A stretch of DNA of 64,000 nt from NCBI GenBank assembly GCA_900239685.1, contig OENT01000334.1:62001-126000 (forward strand). Reading direction: 5' to 3'. The stretch comes from Rotaria macrura (lineage: Eukaryota > Rotifera > Eurotatoria > Philodinida > Philodinidae). Position numbers and translations under genes: made by a program. Under the pieces are notes generated by a model. That model was not told the DNA's origin, did not search any database, and saw only the letters and a program-made list of their open reading frames with translations. This document shows positions 1 through 14,100 of the stretch, piece after piece (within the stretch, counting starts at the first letter, position 1; every line of letters begins with the position of its first letter).

Positions 1-2072
1 CTGAACTTATATATTTCAAATCATTTAATGCCTTTCGATGTATTTTGCCGATACGATAACATACAATCAGCTACTCAATGCAACCACTCCATATTCCAGT
101 AGCTAATTTGTGTCAAATCATACGACGTTATTTCGTGTTCGTCAATAAAAATATCGACCACTGAATCCTATTCGAACAAATAATCATTGACAAAATAAAT
201 TATTAGAGGCGATACACACATACAAAGAGGTAAGTTTTTAGGATTGTACTAATTGAGAGTGGTTTGGTGCAGACTCTATATATTGGTTGTATGAAAGAAT
301 ATGCCCATTGCCATGAGTGAAAACATAGCATAAATTTGTAAATATGACCTGAGGAATCGCTTTTCTTTCTAATTTTTCGAACAATGTTTTTCATTTTTTC
401 GTAACATCTAGCTAATACCATAGAAAGCGTCAGTTGTCAGAAATAAGTGAATTAGTAATACAAGACGCCATCAGACAACGGATGAGTATTTCGTCACTGT
501 CTCGAGCAAAACAATAAATGACAACTTGAACAAGCTCTGTTAAAAGAATGAGACACATAAAACGTGAGAGCAGAGGGCTGTCGAATGATATATTTCTTAA
601 AATTTTGTAAGGACTGACTAAAACTGAGTAAAGATATATTCCTCTTCTACGATATTTATCCCTAATAACTTCACTTTATAAAATTCCTTCGTTGGTAAAC
701 AGCAGACACTTCGAACTAGTTGTGGTGGATACAAACATTGCTTGACAATATAAAATGTTCAAGGATGAACAGAAACTAAACGAATAGTTCAATTTTTGAT
801 TGGAATTATCACAGAAGACTTTACTTGCTCTGAATTTCTTTTTCAGACAGTTTAAAGTCAGCCTAGTATAACATGCAACAACTGTAGTATGTTTTCAACA
901 GGATTGAAAATGCTGAAAAACTTGATTGCATATTTATTCATAGGGAAAAATCAAAAATCTATTCTGTCAAGTTTCCTATTGACCAATGTTATGATCAGAA
1001 TGCGTGTTAAAATTAACTGAGCGAAACGTCGCTTTGGAAAAAGATTTGTTTCAAGAGACTAAACAAAGTCTTGATATGAACAACACTCATTTTCGAATAC
1101 AATTTTATTCATTTCATAGTCAGTCAGGTAAAATAAGATCACTCTTACTCATACTTGCATTTGGTTCTAATGAAGGTTTTTTAGTAGAGACATTGCGAAC
1201 TTAAACACATGACAATGTTAAAGAAACTTGCAAGAAGATGTGTTCCTATTAGGATTACATTATCCAATATCGAACTAAGGTACTTCGATAGAATTTGAAT
1301 GACAAATGATTAGAGAATCGAGTGAAAAGATTGCAGCAGTTTAGATTTCTACGCATTGGTTGCCACTGGTATCGACATAGATTTGATGCCAACAAGCAAA
1401 AAGAGCCAGAGTCTGCTAAGTGAATTCAACATATGAATGACTATAACACTTAGGTTGAAGTTTTGTATATTCAATAATTAAGCTAATCCAAATTCTATAG
1501 GAAAAGAAACAACTTGCGATTGTCAATGGCTGGTATTATGAAGAAATGACTAATCAATAGTTCTGGCGCCAAATCCAAACATTGCCATTCCACGAAAGCA
1601 ACGATCGTTTTTAGATCTACATAATCCCAAAAATAGGATATTCACTTAAAATATGTATCATACAAAATGTAGCATGAGAAAAAAATTCAAATCGATCGGG
1701 ATAGTACTGATGTTTCCATGAATGATTGAAAAGAGCGAAGTGATACACTGAAAATATTATTCATTCTGGCTTAGCTTTTTAAAAATTAATAGTTTCGTAA
1801 ATTCTCTCAGATGACTGAAATCATTTAAAATTCCGTCAAAAGATCACTTTTCCATCGATTGTTGAATTATTACTCTTACTTTTAACTATGCGTTTCGCTT
1901 AGTATGACAATAACAATAATATTCTATAGAGAAAAACTAAAATGATCTATCCGTTCTTTTCTTCATTTTACAGATATTTTCATGAATATTGATAGTTAAA
2001 GATTCAATTGTATTCGAATGAAAAATGTAGTGAATATTTTATTTAAAAAAACAAAAACCAACTACAGTTATT
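1..2072. other. Noncoding left edge
   Basis: AT-rich sequence with only short ORFs lacking domain signatures or plausible splice partners. The longest, 1004-1204 on +, has no recognisable family. I see no RNA gene or repeat here. The right part is the 3' flank of the lipocalin gene. Confidence 0.5.
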
Positions 2073-2802
2073 CTAGCAATTTTGTGGTGTTGCTGTGAGA
2101 CTGAATGGGTTGACATTCAATTGAGTCAAATATTCATAGCATCTATTGATGGTCGTCAACGGAAGTGTCTTGCGCCGACTAAATAAGAATATATGATTTT
2201 CAACTAGTTAAAGGGAAAAGTATAATTCATTGATGACTTACGATAGGATCCACGCGAATTCAATTTTCAAGTTTGTATTTGGTATAGCAGTACACGAGTA
2301 AACAACTGAGTACTCGTTATAGTCTGTTGAAATGATGTTATATGAACCGACTTGATCTAAAAAGATGCGCAAAGCAATGTCATATTGTTTCAAATGAAAA
2401 ACAAACACATGAGCATACTTGGGCCAAATGTTACTTCTAGAGCGGCTGGAACAGCTGGATCTTTCACAACAGCATAGCCTTCTATTCTATCATAAGCACC
2501 TGCTGAAGTGATTGCTTGATTCAATACACCTACTGTCCCATCAGTATTAATCGTGTATGTTGCATTCGTACACTTGCCACCTTGCTGAAATTGATTATCC
2601 AAACGATAGATTTCATACCAAAGACCAGTGTACTAAAAAATAAAACGGTTGGTATACTACTATTGACGGTTGAAAAGAATCGTATCATGAATACCTGGCT
2701 GACATCGAAATCGGCTTGAGTGACAATGGTGGGACAATTCGTAGCAAATGAAGCACCAATGAAATAGAGATTCAGAAAAATGGTAAGCTTTGTAAGAGAC
2801 AT
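2073..2802 (-). CDS. Secreted lipocalin (apolipoprotein D-like)
   Basis: Extracellular carrier of small hydrophobic ligands by family. Four exons on the minus strand (2695-2802, 2419-2632, 2242-2356, 2073-2178) join with intact GT-AG borders into 180 residues, the usual size for secreted lipocalins. Residues 1-21 form a signal peptide (hydrophobic TIFLNLYFIGASFA). The first structurally conserved region is TGLWYEIYR (lipocalin GxW motif). DYNEYSVVYSC matches the second conserved region (TDYxxY) and WILSRRKTLP the third (R after the last strand). The protein ends TPQNC, as many apoD-like proteins do, and its cysteines fit two disulfides. The start is the first ATG before the signal peptide. 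Which ligand it carries cannot be read from sequence. The family call is strong; orthology to vertebrate apoD specifically is inference. Confidence 0.88.
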
Positions 2803-3625
2803 AGCAAAAGAGTAGAAGAATGATTTTTATGCACACATAGAAAAATTTACGTAGCATATATATATATGTGTGTGTGTGTATGCATGAAAGAAGAGGTTAT
2901 GTAAGCGTCTCAAGACAAAGTCACCGAAAAGTACTGCAAATATTTGGTGTCATTCATTACTTAATCACAACAAACGCTATGATAGTACAATGCGCCAACC
3001 TCATAGGTGGCATTATGACGAATGACAATTAATAGATAAGGGTTTTTGTTGTAGGAGTCAAGGCACAATCCAAGGAATAAAAAACGTCGATACTGATGAT
3101 TTGATTTAAGTGAAAGAAAAGCACAGTCGTCAAAGACAAAAACACAAGATTACATAAGAAAGAAAATAGAAAGTACAAGGAGAAATGTTACAATAACAGC
3201 ATTAAGCAATCATACAGGGCTACAGAGTGATATATCCAATCTGGTAAAATATTTGCACTTGGATCTTATTTGTCGGATGGTTATTGTTGACGACTAAGTC
3301 ACCTTGATACCCCTCAGATCATCAACGACAGATCAATCTGAAAATCTCATTTCAATAATCACCAACATCACTTACAACTGATCGTAAATTGACTCCAGTC
3401 GCTAAATTACAACATATCGCGTCTTCTATCACTGTATAGCATGTCTTTTAACATATCTGGTTATAGTAATCTTCTGTTATAGAAAAGAAAATCAAACAAC
3501 TTTTTTCTTGCAACAATCGCAGTCATTGTTTTTCAACTGTACATTTGAGTAACTGTTGCGTCATATTCTTTTCAACCTGAAAAACATTCTGTTATGATAG
3601 CTGATTCGAGCTTAACTTCTTCATT
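2803..3625. other. Upstream flank of lipocalin gene
   Basis: No gene seen. A mixed TA/TG microsatellite occupies about 2855-2880, directly upstream of the lipocalin start, and may lie in its promoter or 5' UTR. Confidence 0.45.
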
Positions 3626-4196
3626 TTTGTGTACTCAAAAAGTGAGTACACTCTAGAATCGGTCAGTGTGTCCGACCGGCCGGCCGTTAACACGATAACT
3701 CTTTACAAATACATTCGATTGAGCTGAAATTTTGTGCACAGAATTGTCTCATCAATATCTCAGTTGAGTTCGAAGATGAGAAGGATCCGGCAAGAAATGG
3801 CTGAGTTATCGAAAAAACTGTCATTATTGACCAAACAATCCCTGATGGGGGGTACAGGGATTTTTTCAAAAACAAATTTTTCTTCTCTGAATTATCCACA
3901 ACGTATATAAATCGACTCAGTCTTTAACGTTGATTCCGAATCTGATATTAGTTTTGAACCAAATCGAGCTTTCTAAAAAAAACATCGCCTGAAAAAGGTC
4001 TCGAAATAAACAAAAACTGCATCCAGAAACCAAATGCCTAGATATGTCTAAGATGACCACTAGTTTTGGGGTTTTCCAAAAAGGTTTACTAGGATACTTC
4101 TTACGTGCACACATTCTAGAATGACTGATTTGTCTCATTCACTTTTTGAAGTACACATAACTCTCGGATTTAAGTCCGAAGTTTTCACATTTATTT
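3626..4196. repeat. Dispersed repeat, copy A (MITE-like)
   Basis: About 570 bp that recurs in the same orientation at 13071-13641 with high similarity. Near the left end is GTGTACTCAAAAAGTGAG; near the right end the reverse complement reads GTGTACTTCAAAAAGTGA, so the unit carries inverted ends. It has no credible coding capacity; short ORFs on both strands are not conserved in frame between copies. The common block continues about 35 bp beyond the right inverted repeat, so the true ends and any target duplication are uncertain. Best described as a nonautonomous DNA transposon. Confidence 0.75.
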
Positions 4197-5160
4197 CAAC
4201 GCAAACTAGAGTCAGATGTTTCGACACTCTATATTGTTATCTTGATTCGAAATCATATCTAGCTTTGCTAAACGTTTTGAATGAATCATTTTTAGTATCA
4301 TTGTAAGACTTAACTTTGATCGTTGTTTATTAGTTCAATATAACCTGCGAGCATGGTAATCTATTCCTTTTGTGAATTACTCATCATTTATTCTGCACTT
4401 TTGGATATATGTATGATTTGAAATTGATATGATCCTGATCCTTATAAAAACTTATCACACGAGTGTTTGATAATTTAAAAAATAGATTTTTGCGAAGCAT
4501 CTATAGGATATTTTGTTCGATTATTGACACGAGTACAAACAATAGTTTGATACTGAAATCATGTCATTTCAATAAGTTAATTACATAATGAAAGATCGAC
4601 GTTGACTCTTAGAATTGTAAAGAAAATAAATACTAAATGCTCAAACAACCATTTCAGTATTAGTTTTCAAGGCAAGCTAAAAATCAATTCAATCCGTATT
4701 TAGTCTGATCACAAGTTCGATAGGTACAGAATCAATGCATGCAGTCTCGATACAATTTGATGATATGTTGATTATTCTGTAATTTTTACATTTCGATTAA
4801 ATTTCAATCTCGAGATTTTAAACAAGGCTCTATTTACATGAAATAATTGAAATGATTCTTTGAATTTTTGCCAGGATCAAAAAAATGTTCGTACTAGTGA
4901 TATAATCGTGACAAGTCACACATGTTACACTTGTCGAAGCTGTTCACGTAGCATATTGTTTGCTACTGACATCTGCCTAAACATATATTGTGCGCATATA
5001 TGCATGCTGCTGCACTACCACCTATCTATCTATTGATCGAATAGATGCACTGAAGTCTAACCAATACGATCAACGACACGGAAATGGTTAAAATTTACAC
5101 CACATGAAAAATCAATTTTAAGATTAAAGAAAACAGAAACACTTTTCACTGATTCAAACC
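4197..5160. other. Intergenic, INTS14 upstream flank
   Basis: AT-rich DNA with no supported gene. It should hold the INTS14 promoter and 5' UTR, but I see no distinctive promoter motif. Confidence 0.4.
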
Positions 5161-8053
5161 ATGCCTACAATTCTCTTGGTCGATTGCTCTTTGGGCATGG
5201 CAGAACGCTTTTCGTTGGTCATGAAACAAGGAGACAATATGGAAACAACGATAAATATCGAAAAACGTAGTCTAGTGGCTAAATTAATCGAAGCTCTCAT
5301 GACAAGTACTAGCAGTCCAACTAAACTTGAAACAATTGCTCTCGTACATATGTGTTCTATTCTATGTCAAATTTGATTCATGAACCTATTTTATTGCTAG
5401 GTATTTTTCGCAGAGCGCGATACGATCAAAATTGTACAACATTTTACGAGGAACACAGATGATATCGTTAAATCTGTTCAGAAAATTCCAATATATGGCG
5501 ACCTATCATTAAGATCAGCTATTGAATTTGCGAAGAAATATTTAACGACAACATTCGGCGCACAGCGTTCCCAAAAAGTTTGTTTTACGCTTAATTATAC
5601 GTTAAATAATATCGATTGAAAAAATGATCATTGTTTAGATTCTAGTTTTCACAGATAGTTCTCATCGTGATGATGATCTCATACAAGAGAATGCTTCTAA
5701 TATCAACAATGCAATGGATATAGATTTACGTAAACCGAACACAAATGACAAACAAGACAGAGTATCATTATCATCATCGTCATCATCATCATATTCGCCA
5801 ACAGATATTTCATTTGTATGCATCCGAAAACCATCGAGTATTGATCGAGCACGATTAGAAGATGTAACTGAACAAGCTCAATGTTCTTTTTCGAAAATCT
5901 ACTGGTTATTAAATCATGAAACAGTAAAGACTACGACAATAACGAATGAAATGATTGATGATGTGATTACTGAAATTAAATCTGATGTAACTGATGTATT
6001 TATTTCAATACTCAAATGTGGTCATTATGAATCTCAACTTGCTGTTTATCCTAAGATAAAGCCAGCTATATTGTAAGTTTAAAAATGACTTCTCTAATTC
6101 GATTACAGACAACATTTCTTAAAATGTATTTAGACAAACAACAGGCGAATTACTACAACCATCGAATACTTTAACAGTAAATGGTTTTATTGAATTATCA
6201 TCCATACGTAGTGCTATGGCAACATCAAAACATATACTTTTACCTATTCAACGTTACATTCGACCACAATCAACTATGCCAATGTTTGCAACGAAAAAGT
6301 CAGCTGTATCATCATCAACAACAACAGCGGCAACATCATCAGGAAATTCTTCTTCGATTAATCAAAAAAAATCCAATGCAGCTAATAATTTCTATTATCT
6401 TCTACTGATATCATTAAAAAAAGAGAAATCAGCAGCATTAATATCTGTTAATGATCAATGGTTTGGTGCCATACATTGTCAAAAATTTGAACGGAAGAAA
6501 AAATCCAGTCGACTTATCCTATCTGTATTCGAGCCAGGTGATTGTATTCCATGGATATCGAGTTTTGAACGTCTTGGACCCTATGCTTTGGTATTTCCGC
6601 CCGGAAATAATGGCGAATTATTATATAAAAAACAGCAGTGGCCAGTCAAACCATTTGCTAGAAGTTACACAGAAACATTTCTTATTTGGTGTCGACAAAA
6701 TAATTTTCAAGTAAATACGGAATTGCGTGTTTTTTTTGCTCTCTTGACAGTTACTTAAATTATAATTATATTTTTTCCTAGAATGACATTAATAAATTTG
6801 TTCGTGCTTCAGCAAAATTACCAGATAAAGTCAATATATTTCACCGAGTAAGTATTATCATTATTTATATTTTAACTTACTCGATTAATCCAAAGATATG
6901 CTTGTGTCAAAAACAAGAGAAGAGATATTGTACAAGTTAAGAATCATGTCAAACATCGAATCACTATAAAGATAGTATACTATGCTTTTCGAATTATTGT
7001 CTAAAAGATTAGGTTCATTTAAAATTTTTCGGTTGATTCATCAACAGATAATTTCTTATGTAATAATCGAAAACTCAGTTATGCATATTCCATTATCATG
7101 ATATCTTCGTCAGAACGTTAATCCATAATGAATATCTATAATATAGCTTGTTAAGTTCTTACATAGAATTATCAGAATTTGATTGATGTGCATTTCGAAT
7201 AGAAATAAGATGAACAGAATAGAGTTTTCTTATAGGAAAACACAGAATAGATTGCGAACAAAGAAAGTCAGTTCCTATGAAATCAATTAAGACCGTACCA
7301 AATATATAAATGAGATCTTCATGCTTCAAAATATTTTTACTAGTTCATATGAATAGTAGTTACATACAAAGCATAGAAATCAGAATTAGTTTACCTAAGA
7401 TGGAATCAATGATTATGCTTTTATTATTGTTTCGCTGCATAATGATAAATGATCCAGTTGTTGTTGTCTGATTGCTAAAGCTTTCATGTCTGCAGCCATT
7501 CTAACGACATTGGAAATTGGTACTAGATTTAGTTCTAATAAGTTAGTACGATGGATCCGATTTGAAAAGTTGACTATCATCGGATGGCTGAAATCTCAAT
7601 TGACAGCTCTTTCTTTTGTTAAATTTCAATGAGCTCAATTTCTGTTTGTTGTTACTGATAGAAATAGTTACAGTAAATACGTTTTGATATGAGATAAAAC
7701 TTTGAAAAACTTTGTCGGTAATTATGAATGTAATTATTGAATCAAGCTGCAGACAATTGTTCATAGGCACGATACTGTCACAAATGCGTTAATTAATTTG
7801 TCTAATTTCACTCGAAACTACTATTGCAATTTCGTTTTGTTGCTCTTAGGAATTAAATAAAGTATGCCGTGGAGCATTTATATATGGACTTCGTGATCGA
7901 TTATTTCAATTATTACAACAACTCTTTCAAAATCAAATACAAATGGGTAAAATAAAACCCGATGGCATAAAATATGTTCAAAATGTTATTGCTTACATGA
8001 ATCGTCTGAGTTCATCAGATCGTTTTATTAAATATGAAGAAACGTCAACTTAA
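5161..8053 (+). CDS. INTS14: Integrator complex subunit 14 (VWA domain)
   Basis: Nuclear Integrator subunit that partners INTS13 and INTS10 in the module linked to snRNA 3'-end processing and transcription attenuation. Six exons (5161-5343, 5401-5577, 5639-6072, 6134-6710, 6782-6847, 7850-8053) join in frame to 546 residues; human INTS14 is about 518. The N-terminal VWA domain starts MPTILLVDCSLGM, where the MIDAS-like loop reads DCSLG rather than DxSxS. Family-matching blocks follow: ILKCGHYESQLAVYP, VNGFIELSSIRS, LSVFEPGDCIPW and a C-terminal helical region with RASAKLPDK and GLRDRLFQLL. Introns 1-4 are 56-71 bp, but intron 5 is 1.0 kb with nothing recognisable inside. An AATAAA overlaps the stop (8053-8058). 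PDCD11 starts 82 bp downstream on the same strand. Confidence 0.9.
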
Positions 8054-8118
8054 ATAAAGAAAACATTTCTTTCTAATTTGTATATACTTATATCTATGTA
8101 TTAAATTGAAATCGTTCG

Positions 8119-8135
8119 TGTAATTTCAGATAAAC
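8119..8135 (+). promoter_or_regulatory. Candidate trans-splice acceptor before PDCD11
   Basis: TGTAATTTCAG ending at 8129 is a good 3' splice site lying 6 nt before the PDCD11 ATG, in an 82 bp gap after INTS14. With no upstream exon available, it could accept a spliced leader. Spliced-leader trans-splicing is known in bdelloid rotifers; its use here is inference. Confidence 0.35.
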
Positions 8136-11100
8136 ATGTCGAACGATATTGAGTATTTTCCTCGTGGATCTTCAACAACGAAAAATGACGTCAAGTCAGA
8201 GCAACCTCGAACTAGTAAAGTTGATCGTGATGATTTATTTGTTGGAACATCATCGAAACGAAAACGTTCGAGTCATGATCCGAAGAAAATTAAAGAAGAA
8301 CAGAAGAAAAAAAAGAAGAAATCAATCGATGGTGAAGATCGTAAAGAAACATTATATCGACGGTTGAATAAACAAGTATATTGACTAAATTTTATTTTGA
8401 TGTATCTTCTATATAGTTTCTTTTGCAACTAGAATCTAACCGACGGTGTTCTTATATGTGGTTCTATTGAAAAAATTACTCCATACGAATTACGTGTTAG
8501 TCTACCACATCAAAATATTGGTTATATTCCATTGACAATGATATCAGATGAATATACCGAGATGATTCAAAAGAAAATGTCATCGATATCAACTGATAAT
8601 ACAGATGATTTAGATAGTCTATTTCATATTGGTCAATATGTTATCGGTCGTGTTATTCAAAGTGAAGTAACAAATGAAAATCAAAAATCAAAACAACAAA
8701 ATCGTTTACATCTATCGATTAATCCAAAAGATGTTTGTGATCAAATCGCACCTGATAATCTTGTTAAAGGAATGGTAAATAGAATCAAAATTTTGGAAAA
8801 AAAAATGAATACATTTCAATGTATTTTAGATTTTACCTGGTGTTGTATCGAGTATAGCTGATCATGGACATATTATTAATATTGGATTTTCACATCGACA
8901 AGGATTTTTACCAAAAGATAAACATTCAAATGAAGGTGAATGATTTTGTTTTTTTTCATGTCATTTTTAAATGTCATTTATATTTCTATTAGATGAATTG
9001 AAAGTCGGATTTCATGGTTTATTTCAAATAAAAGAAGCATCCGACAGCAATGCCCGTATTATACCATTGCAAATGATTGGTAGTAAAAAAAAGCGAGCGG
9101 TATGTTTGAAAGTGCATTGAGTCGAAAATTTTTCCATTTTATAGAATTGAGAATGAGATTAAAAGCCTTTGTTGATATCTCTATTAGTGTGCAGTAACGT
9201 TCATTCGATGATGTTACTTTTTTAGGTCATGTCACCAACGAAACTACCATTTCATATGCTTTTACCTGGTCTCAATTGTAAAGTGACCATCCAAAAAGTA
9301 GGTTTTTAAACGAAAAGAAAAGATATCTTTTGTCCTTCTTAACATACTTAATTATCTACACGAATTTAGACTCGTATTAATGGTCTCGAAGTATCATTCG
9401 GTGATGTGAAAGGATTTATTCATTTACAAGATTTCAATTCATTAAAAACTGCAACAACTGATTTTTCTCCTGAACAAGAAGTATATTTTATTTGGTTTTA
9501 AATCTTGCTTTTCATATTATTGAAATTTTCTTTCTTTTAGCTTGAAGCAACAATTCTATCGATTGATCCAACAACGAAACTAATACATTATTCGATGCAA
9601 ACACATTTATTAGCATTAAATAGTCCACCATCGATAATTGAAAAACTAAACGATCAATCATTATCATCCATAATCGGTTCCATTCAAACGTGTATTGTTC
9701 TTCGTCATATCGGATCATCACTTGCTGTTCGACTACCATCGTTAAATCAATATGGTATTGTTTCATCAAATAATTTAATTGATGAACACTACGATGATCT
9801 ACAACAAGTATTAAATTCATTTAATTCTGGTCAAAAACTTCAGTATGTTAATTTGCTTGCTTCCTTCTACGGATCATAAATAAAAAATTTTTAATTTCGT
9901 TCAGATGTCGAATAATTGGAATTTCTCTAGCAAGTAACTTAGCAATATGTACTTTGAAAAAGTAGGGACAAAAAAAAAGGAGAAGAATGAAAACTCAAGC
10001 ATTTTGTAAACTAAATTTATTCGATTATTTTTAGAAGTATTATCGAAGCACCATTCATCACGTATTCCAATATTGAAATTGGAAGTTTACTTAAGGTAAT
10101 TATCACATTCTTTTTTCTTACTTGTCGTTTTACTACATTTTCAAAATTTATCTAGGGCTCGATCAATCATATTGATGAACATGGTTTGATTATCAATGTA
10201 TCGAAATATATCAATGGCTTTGTACCAATCATTCACAATGCTGATATACCAATAAAAGAAGCATTGAATAAATTTCGGTTAAAGAAAAAAGTGCAATGTC
10301 GAGTAAGACCATTCTTTTCAAATTGTTTTCCTGTTTTTGCTCTAAAATAAGACATTGTTCTAAGAAAATATACAAACATACTATGTTAAATATCTCATTG
10401 TGCAGATCACGAATTTGCCTTATAATTGTAAGAATTTTCTCTAGAAATCATGGTAAGTCTTGGAATGCAATAAGCGATAAGGTGAATTATGTATTCGATG
10501 TTGTATTTTGTGCAATACTGTTGGTCTTGGTCCTATCTCGTTATTAAGATGATTATAAATTTTGAAGTGGTATAGATCGTAGTCCAAGTATTTGGATGAA
10601 TGAATACTAGGGCTGACACTGTGAGTAATGAAAATTCGATAAATAGTAATGTCGAGTGTTCTGCATCGCTTTTTATATAGTATACTTTGTTACGACAAAA
10701 ATCTTTAAGAAAATTCTGTTCATCGTATCAAAAATCGACTTTTCATGAAGAAGAAGAAGAAGAATTGATGAAAATAATAATTAAATTTTTCAGGTCTTAC
10801 AAACTGATCCATCACGCCAACGACTAATATTAACAATGAAAAAATCTTTGATCAATACGAAATTACCAATAATTTATTCCTATAGTGATTTACAAGCAAA
10901 TCTTGTTACCATAGGTGTTATTATTTCAATTCAAGAATATGGTTTACTCGTGAAGTTATTTGGAGATTTATGTGGTTTAGTACCAAAAAATGAAATTGGA
11001 CAATTACAAACATTATCAAGTACCAATATTAAAAGTCAATTACAACAAATGTTTTACATTGGACAGACAGTTTCTTGTAAAGTACTCAATTTCGAGGAAG

Positions 11101-14100
11101 AACAAAAGAAAATCACATTGAGTTTGAAAGTAACTATGAAATTTGTTTGTAATAATAACTAGTATTCAACTTTTTTTTTGTTCTCAAAAACAATACAATA
11201 GAACTAGTAAAATTCTTTCTATCACAGAGTCAGAATCGGATGTCACTTAGAAAAACTGATTGTCCCTCAAATGATATATTTATTATTTTTCTTCTTTCAT
11301 TTTGTGCAGTTAGAAACAAGTTTTTATTGCTAATATTCTCAAGTATCCTCTAGAAATGCAATCATCTATTTCTGTTTGTAACCATCTTCAAGAGATTAAG
11401 AGTATCGTGGAAGTTAATATCAGTGATTACCTCCGAATTTGTTCTTATTTCTCTCAAAAAATGAACACAAAATAACGTATTTAAGATCGACTATATTTCT
11501 AAAGGAAATGGTAATGTACTAGCATCTGGATTCAGAGTTCACAGTGTTGATATATAACATGTACATATATATCTCAATCGAATATCAAGTAATCTAGGGA
11601 GTAGCATCTATTGTTCGCATCACGAGATAAATAGATTCTCTGCACTCGTTCAATAAGTTCTTGAAAATCTAATTCTATATAAAAGATCATTTTCCAGTTG
11701 TGTCAAAATTACAATTAATCTCAGTGTTGAGAAAATTATTTCCAATATACTCCATTAGCCCATCGGCAATTATTCTCAAATACATGATTAACATTTTTTT
11801 CAATCATCTTTTTAATCATTAGAACTTTTTCTACTCAGTAAACTTTCAAACTATAGTATACTGATTGACTCTATGGAATAAATTGATTTAGTCTATTTTT
11901 TAAGATTTGACTTTTTTCAAATACATTTTCAATAACATGAACATGTATTCATTTTAGGTTCCAGGTAAAATGACATTCGGAAGTAAATTGGCACCTGTAC
12001 CAGCTGATTTCTCAATTGGAAAAGTAGAAATGATAATTATCATTTTTATTGTTTTTATTTTTTGAATTTCTTCTCCGTCAGGTTATTCAATGGACTGTAA
12101 CTGAATGTGAAAATGATGAACATTTAATCGGTAATATTATTACAGAACGTCGACAAAAACCAATAGCAGTAACATTAACGCGAAATCATACATCAGATTT
12201 TGTTGAACATCAATCTCTATTTATGCGTCTTGATCTATCATCAAATAAAGAAAAACAACGTGATGGTATCTATTGGTCTCATTTATCTTATATAAATATT
12301 TCAATGAAAAAAATTCTCGTCGAATTCTGTCGACGTTCAATTCTTCCACAAAAATTCGAAGATTGTACTGTAAGTTTTGAACATTTTCTCTGTTTTTTTT
12401 GTGACGACATTTTTCATCGATCAATATTCTTAGGTTGGAACAATTATTCCTGGTATTGTTCAAAATATTTTTGATTATGGTCTTTTCATTGATTTACCAA
12501 ATTCAATTATTGCGTTTGCTCCACAAAAACATCTTGATTTACGTGGTGCATTAGAAAGTATCGACAAAAAATATCGTATAGGACAAACAGTCTTCGTTCG
12601 AATCTTACAATTAGACGAAGAAAAACATCGTTGTATTGTTTCACTTAAATCAATCCTTTATGATGGTGAAATCGCTGAATTGAATCAAGCTGATTATGTT
12701 TTAAAATGTTATCTTAATGAAAAGTATCAATTGATTGAAGATATGAAACAAAATGGAACAGGTAAAAAGATCATTCAACATCATATACGTATCGTCATAT
12801 AGTATATGATGATGTTAATACAAAATGCGTTTATTGAAAAGTCTTTAATAAAACTTTGGTTGTTCCTCGAAAAGATAATCAATCCTTAGAAAAAGAATGA
12901 TTCTCTCTAGTATTAACGATGCTATGACACCTGAACATGTTAGTACCTAATTGAGTGAAAAGTTGGAACGTGCATTTTCTTACTGTTCATTTTCGTTTTA
13001 CGTATATACAGTGAATGAAGTTTTTCATTACTGAGAAAAGTACAGTAAGTAAAAGAATCAGACTCTTACTTTTTTGTGTACTCAAAAAGTGAGTTCACTC
13101 TAAAATCGGTCAGTGTGTCCGGCCGGCCGTTAACACGATAACTCTTTACAAATACATTCGATTGAGCTGAAATCTTGTGCACAGAATTGTCTGATGAATA
13201 TCTCGTTCGAGTTCGAAGATGAGAAGGATCCGGCAAGAAATGGCTGAGTTATCGAAAAAATTGTCATTTTTCACCAAACAATCCCTGATGGGGGGTACAG
13301 GGATTTTTTCAAAAACAAATTTTTCTTCTCTGAATTATCCACAACGTATATAAATCGACTCAGTCTTTAACGCTGATTCCGAATCTGATATTAGTTTTGA
13401 ACCAAATCGCAGCTTTCTAACAAAACATTGGCTGCAAAAAGGTCTCAAATACACAAAAACTGCATCTAGAAACAAAATTGCCTAGATATGTCTGAGATGA
13501 GCAGTAGTTTTGGAGTTTCCCAAAAAGATTTACCAAGATACTTCATCTGTGCACACATTCTAGAATGACTGATTTGTCTCATTCACTTTTTGAAGTACAC
13601 ATAACTCTCGGACATAAGTTCGAATTTTTCACATTTATTTTTGATTGCAATGAAAACATCGTCCATATTCATCGCTCACTACTTGAAAAGATGAAATAGA
13701 AAAATTATTTTTGTCTTCAAGATGATTTCTGTTCTGGAAAAATATTCTATTTTAAAATTTTTTAGGTCCATTATCGAAATTTTTTCAAGAAACAAAAAAA
13801 TGGATTGGTTTTAAATGTCGATGTTTAATCGAAAAACGTGTTGGTGATTGGTTTATAGGTCGATTAGAAAATGGTCTACCAGCTAGTTTACCATACGATG
13901 CACATTATTCAATTGGTGATTCCATTGAAGGTCGTATTATCGATTTTAATTTATCAGCACAACAATTTATAATGACCATGGATCTTAACAAATCTATTAA
14001 ACATTCAATTGATTCTTCTCAAACATTTACTCAATGTACGATTCTTTGTCAACTATCATCATATGCATTGGCAATAGCTCAAGATTCGAATCATCTAATT

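Noticed and set aside
3687-4138. Minus-strand ORFs inside repeat copy A
   Set aside because: The frames are not preserved in copy B, so there is no sign of coding selection.
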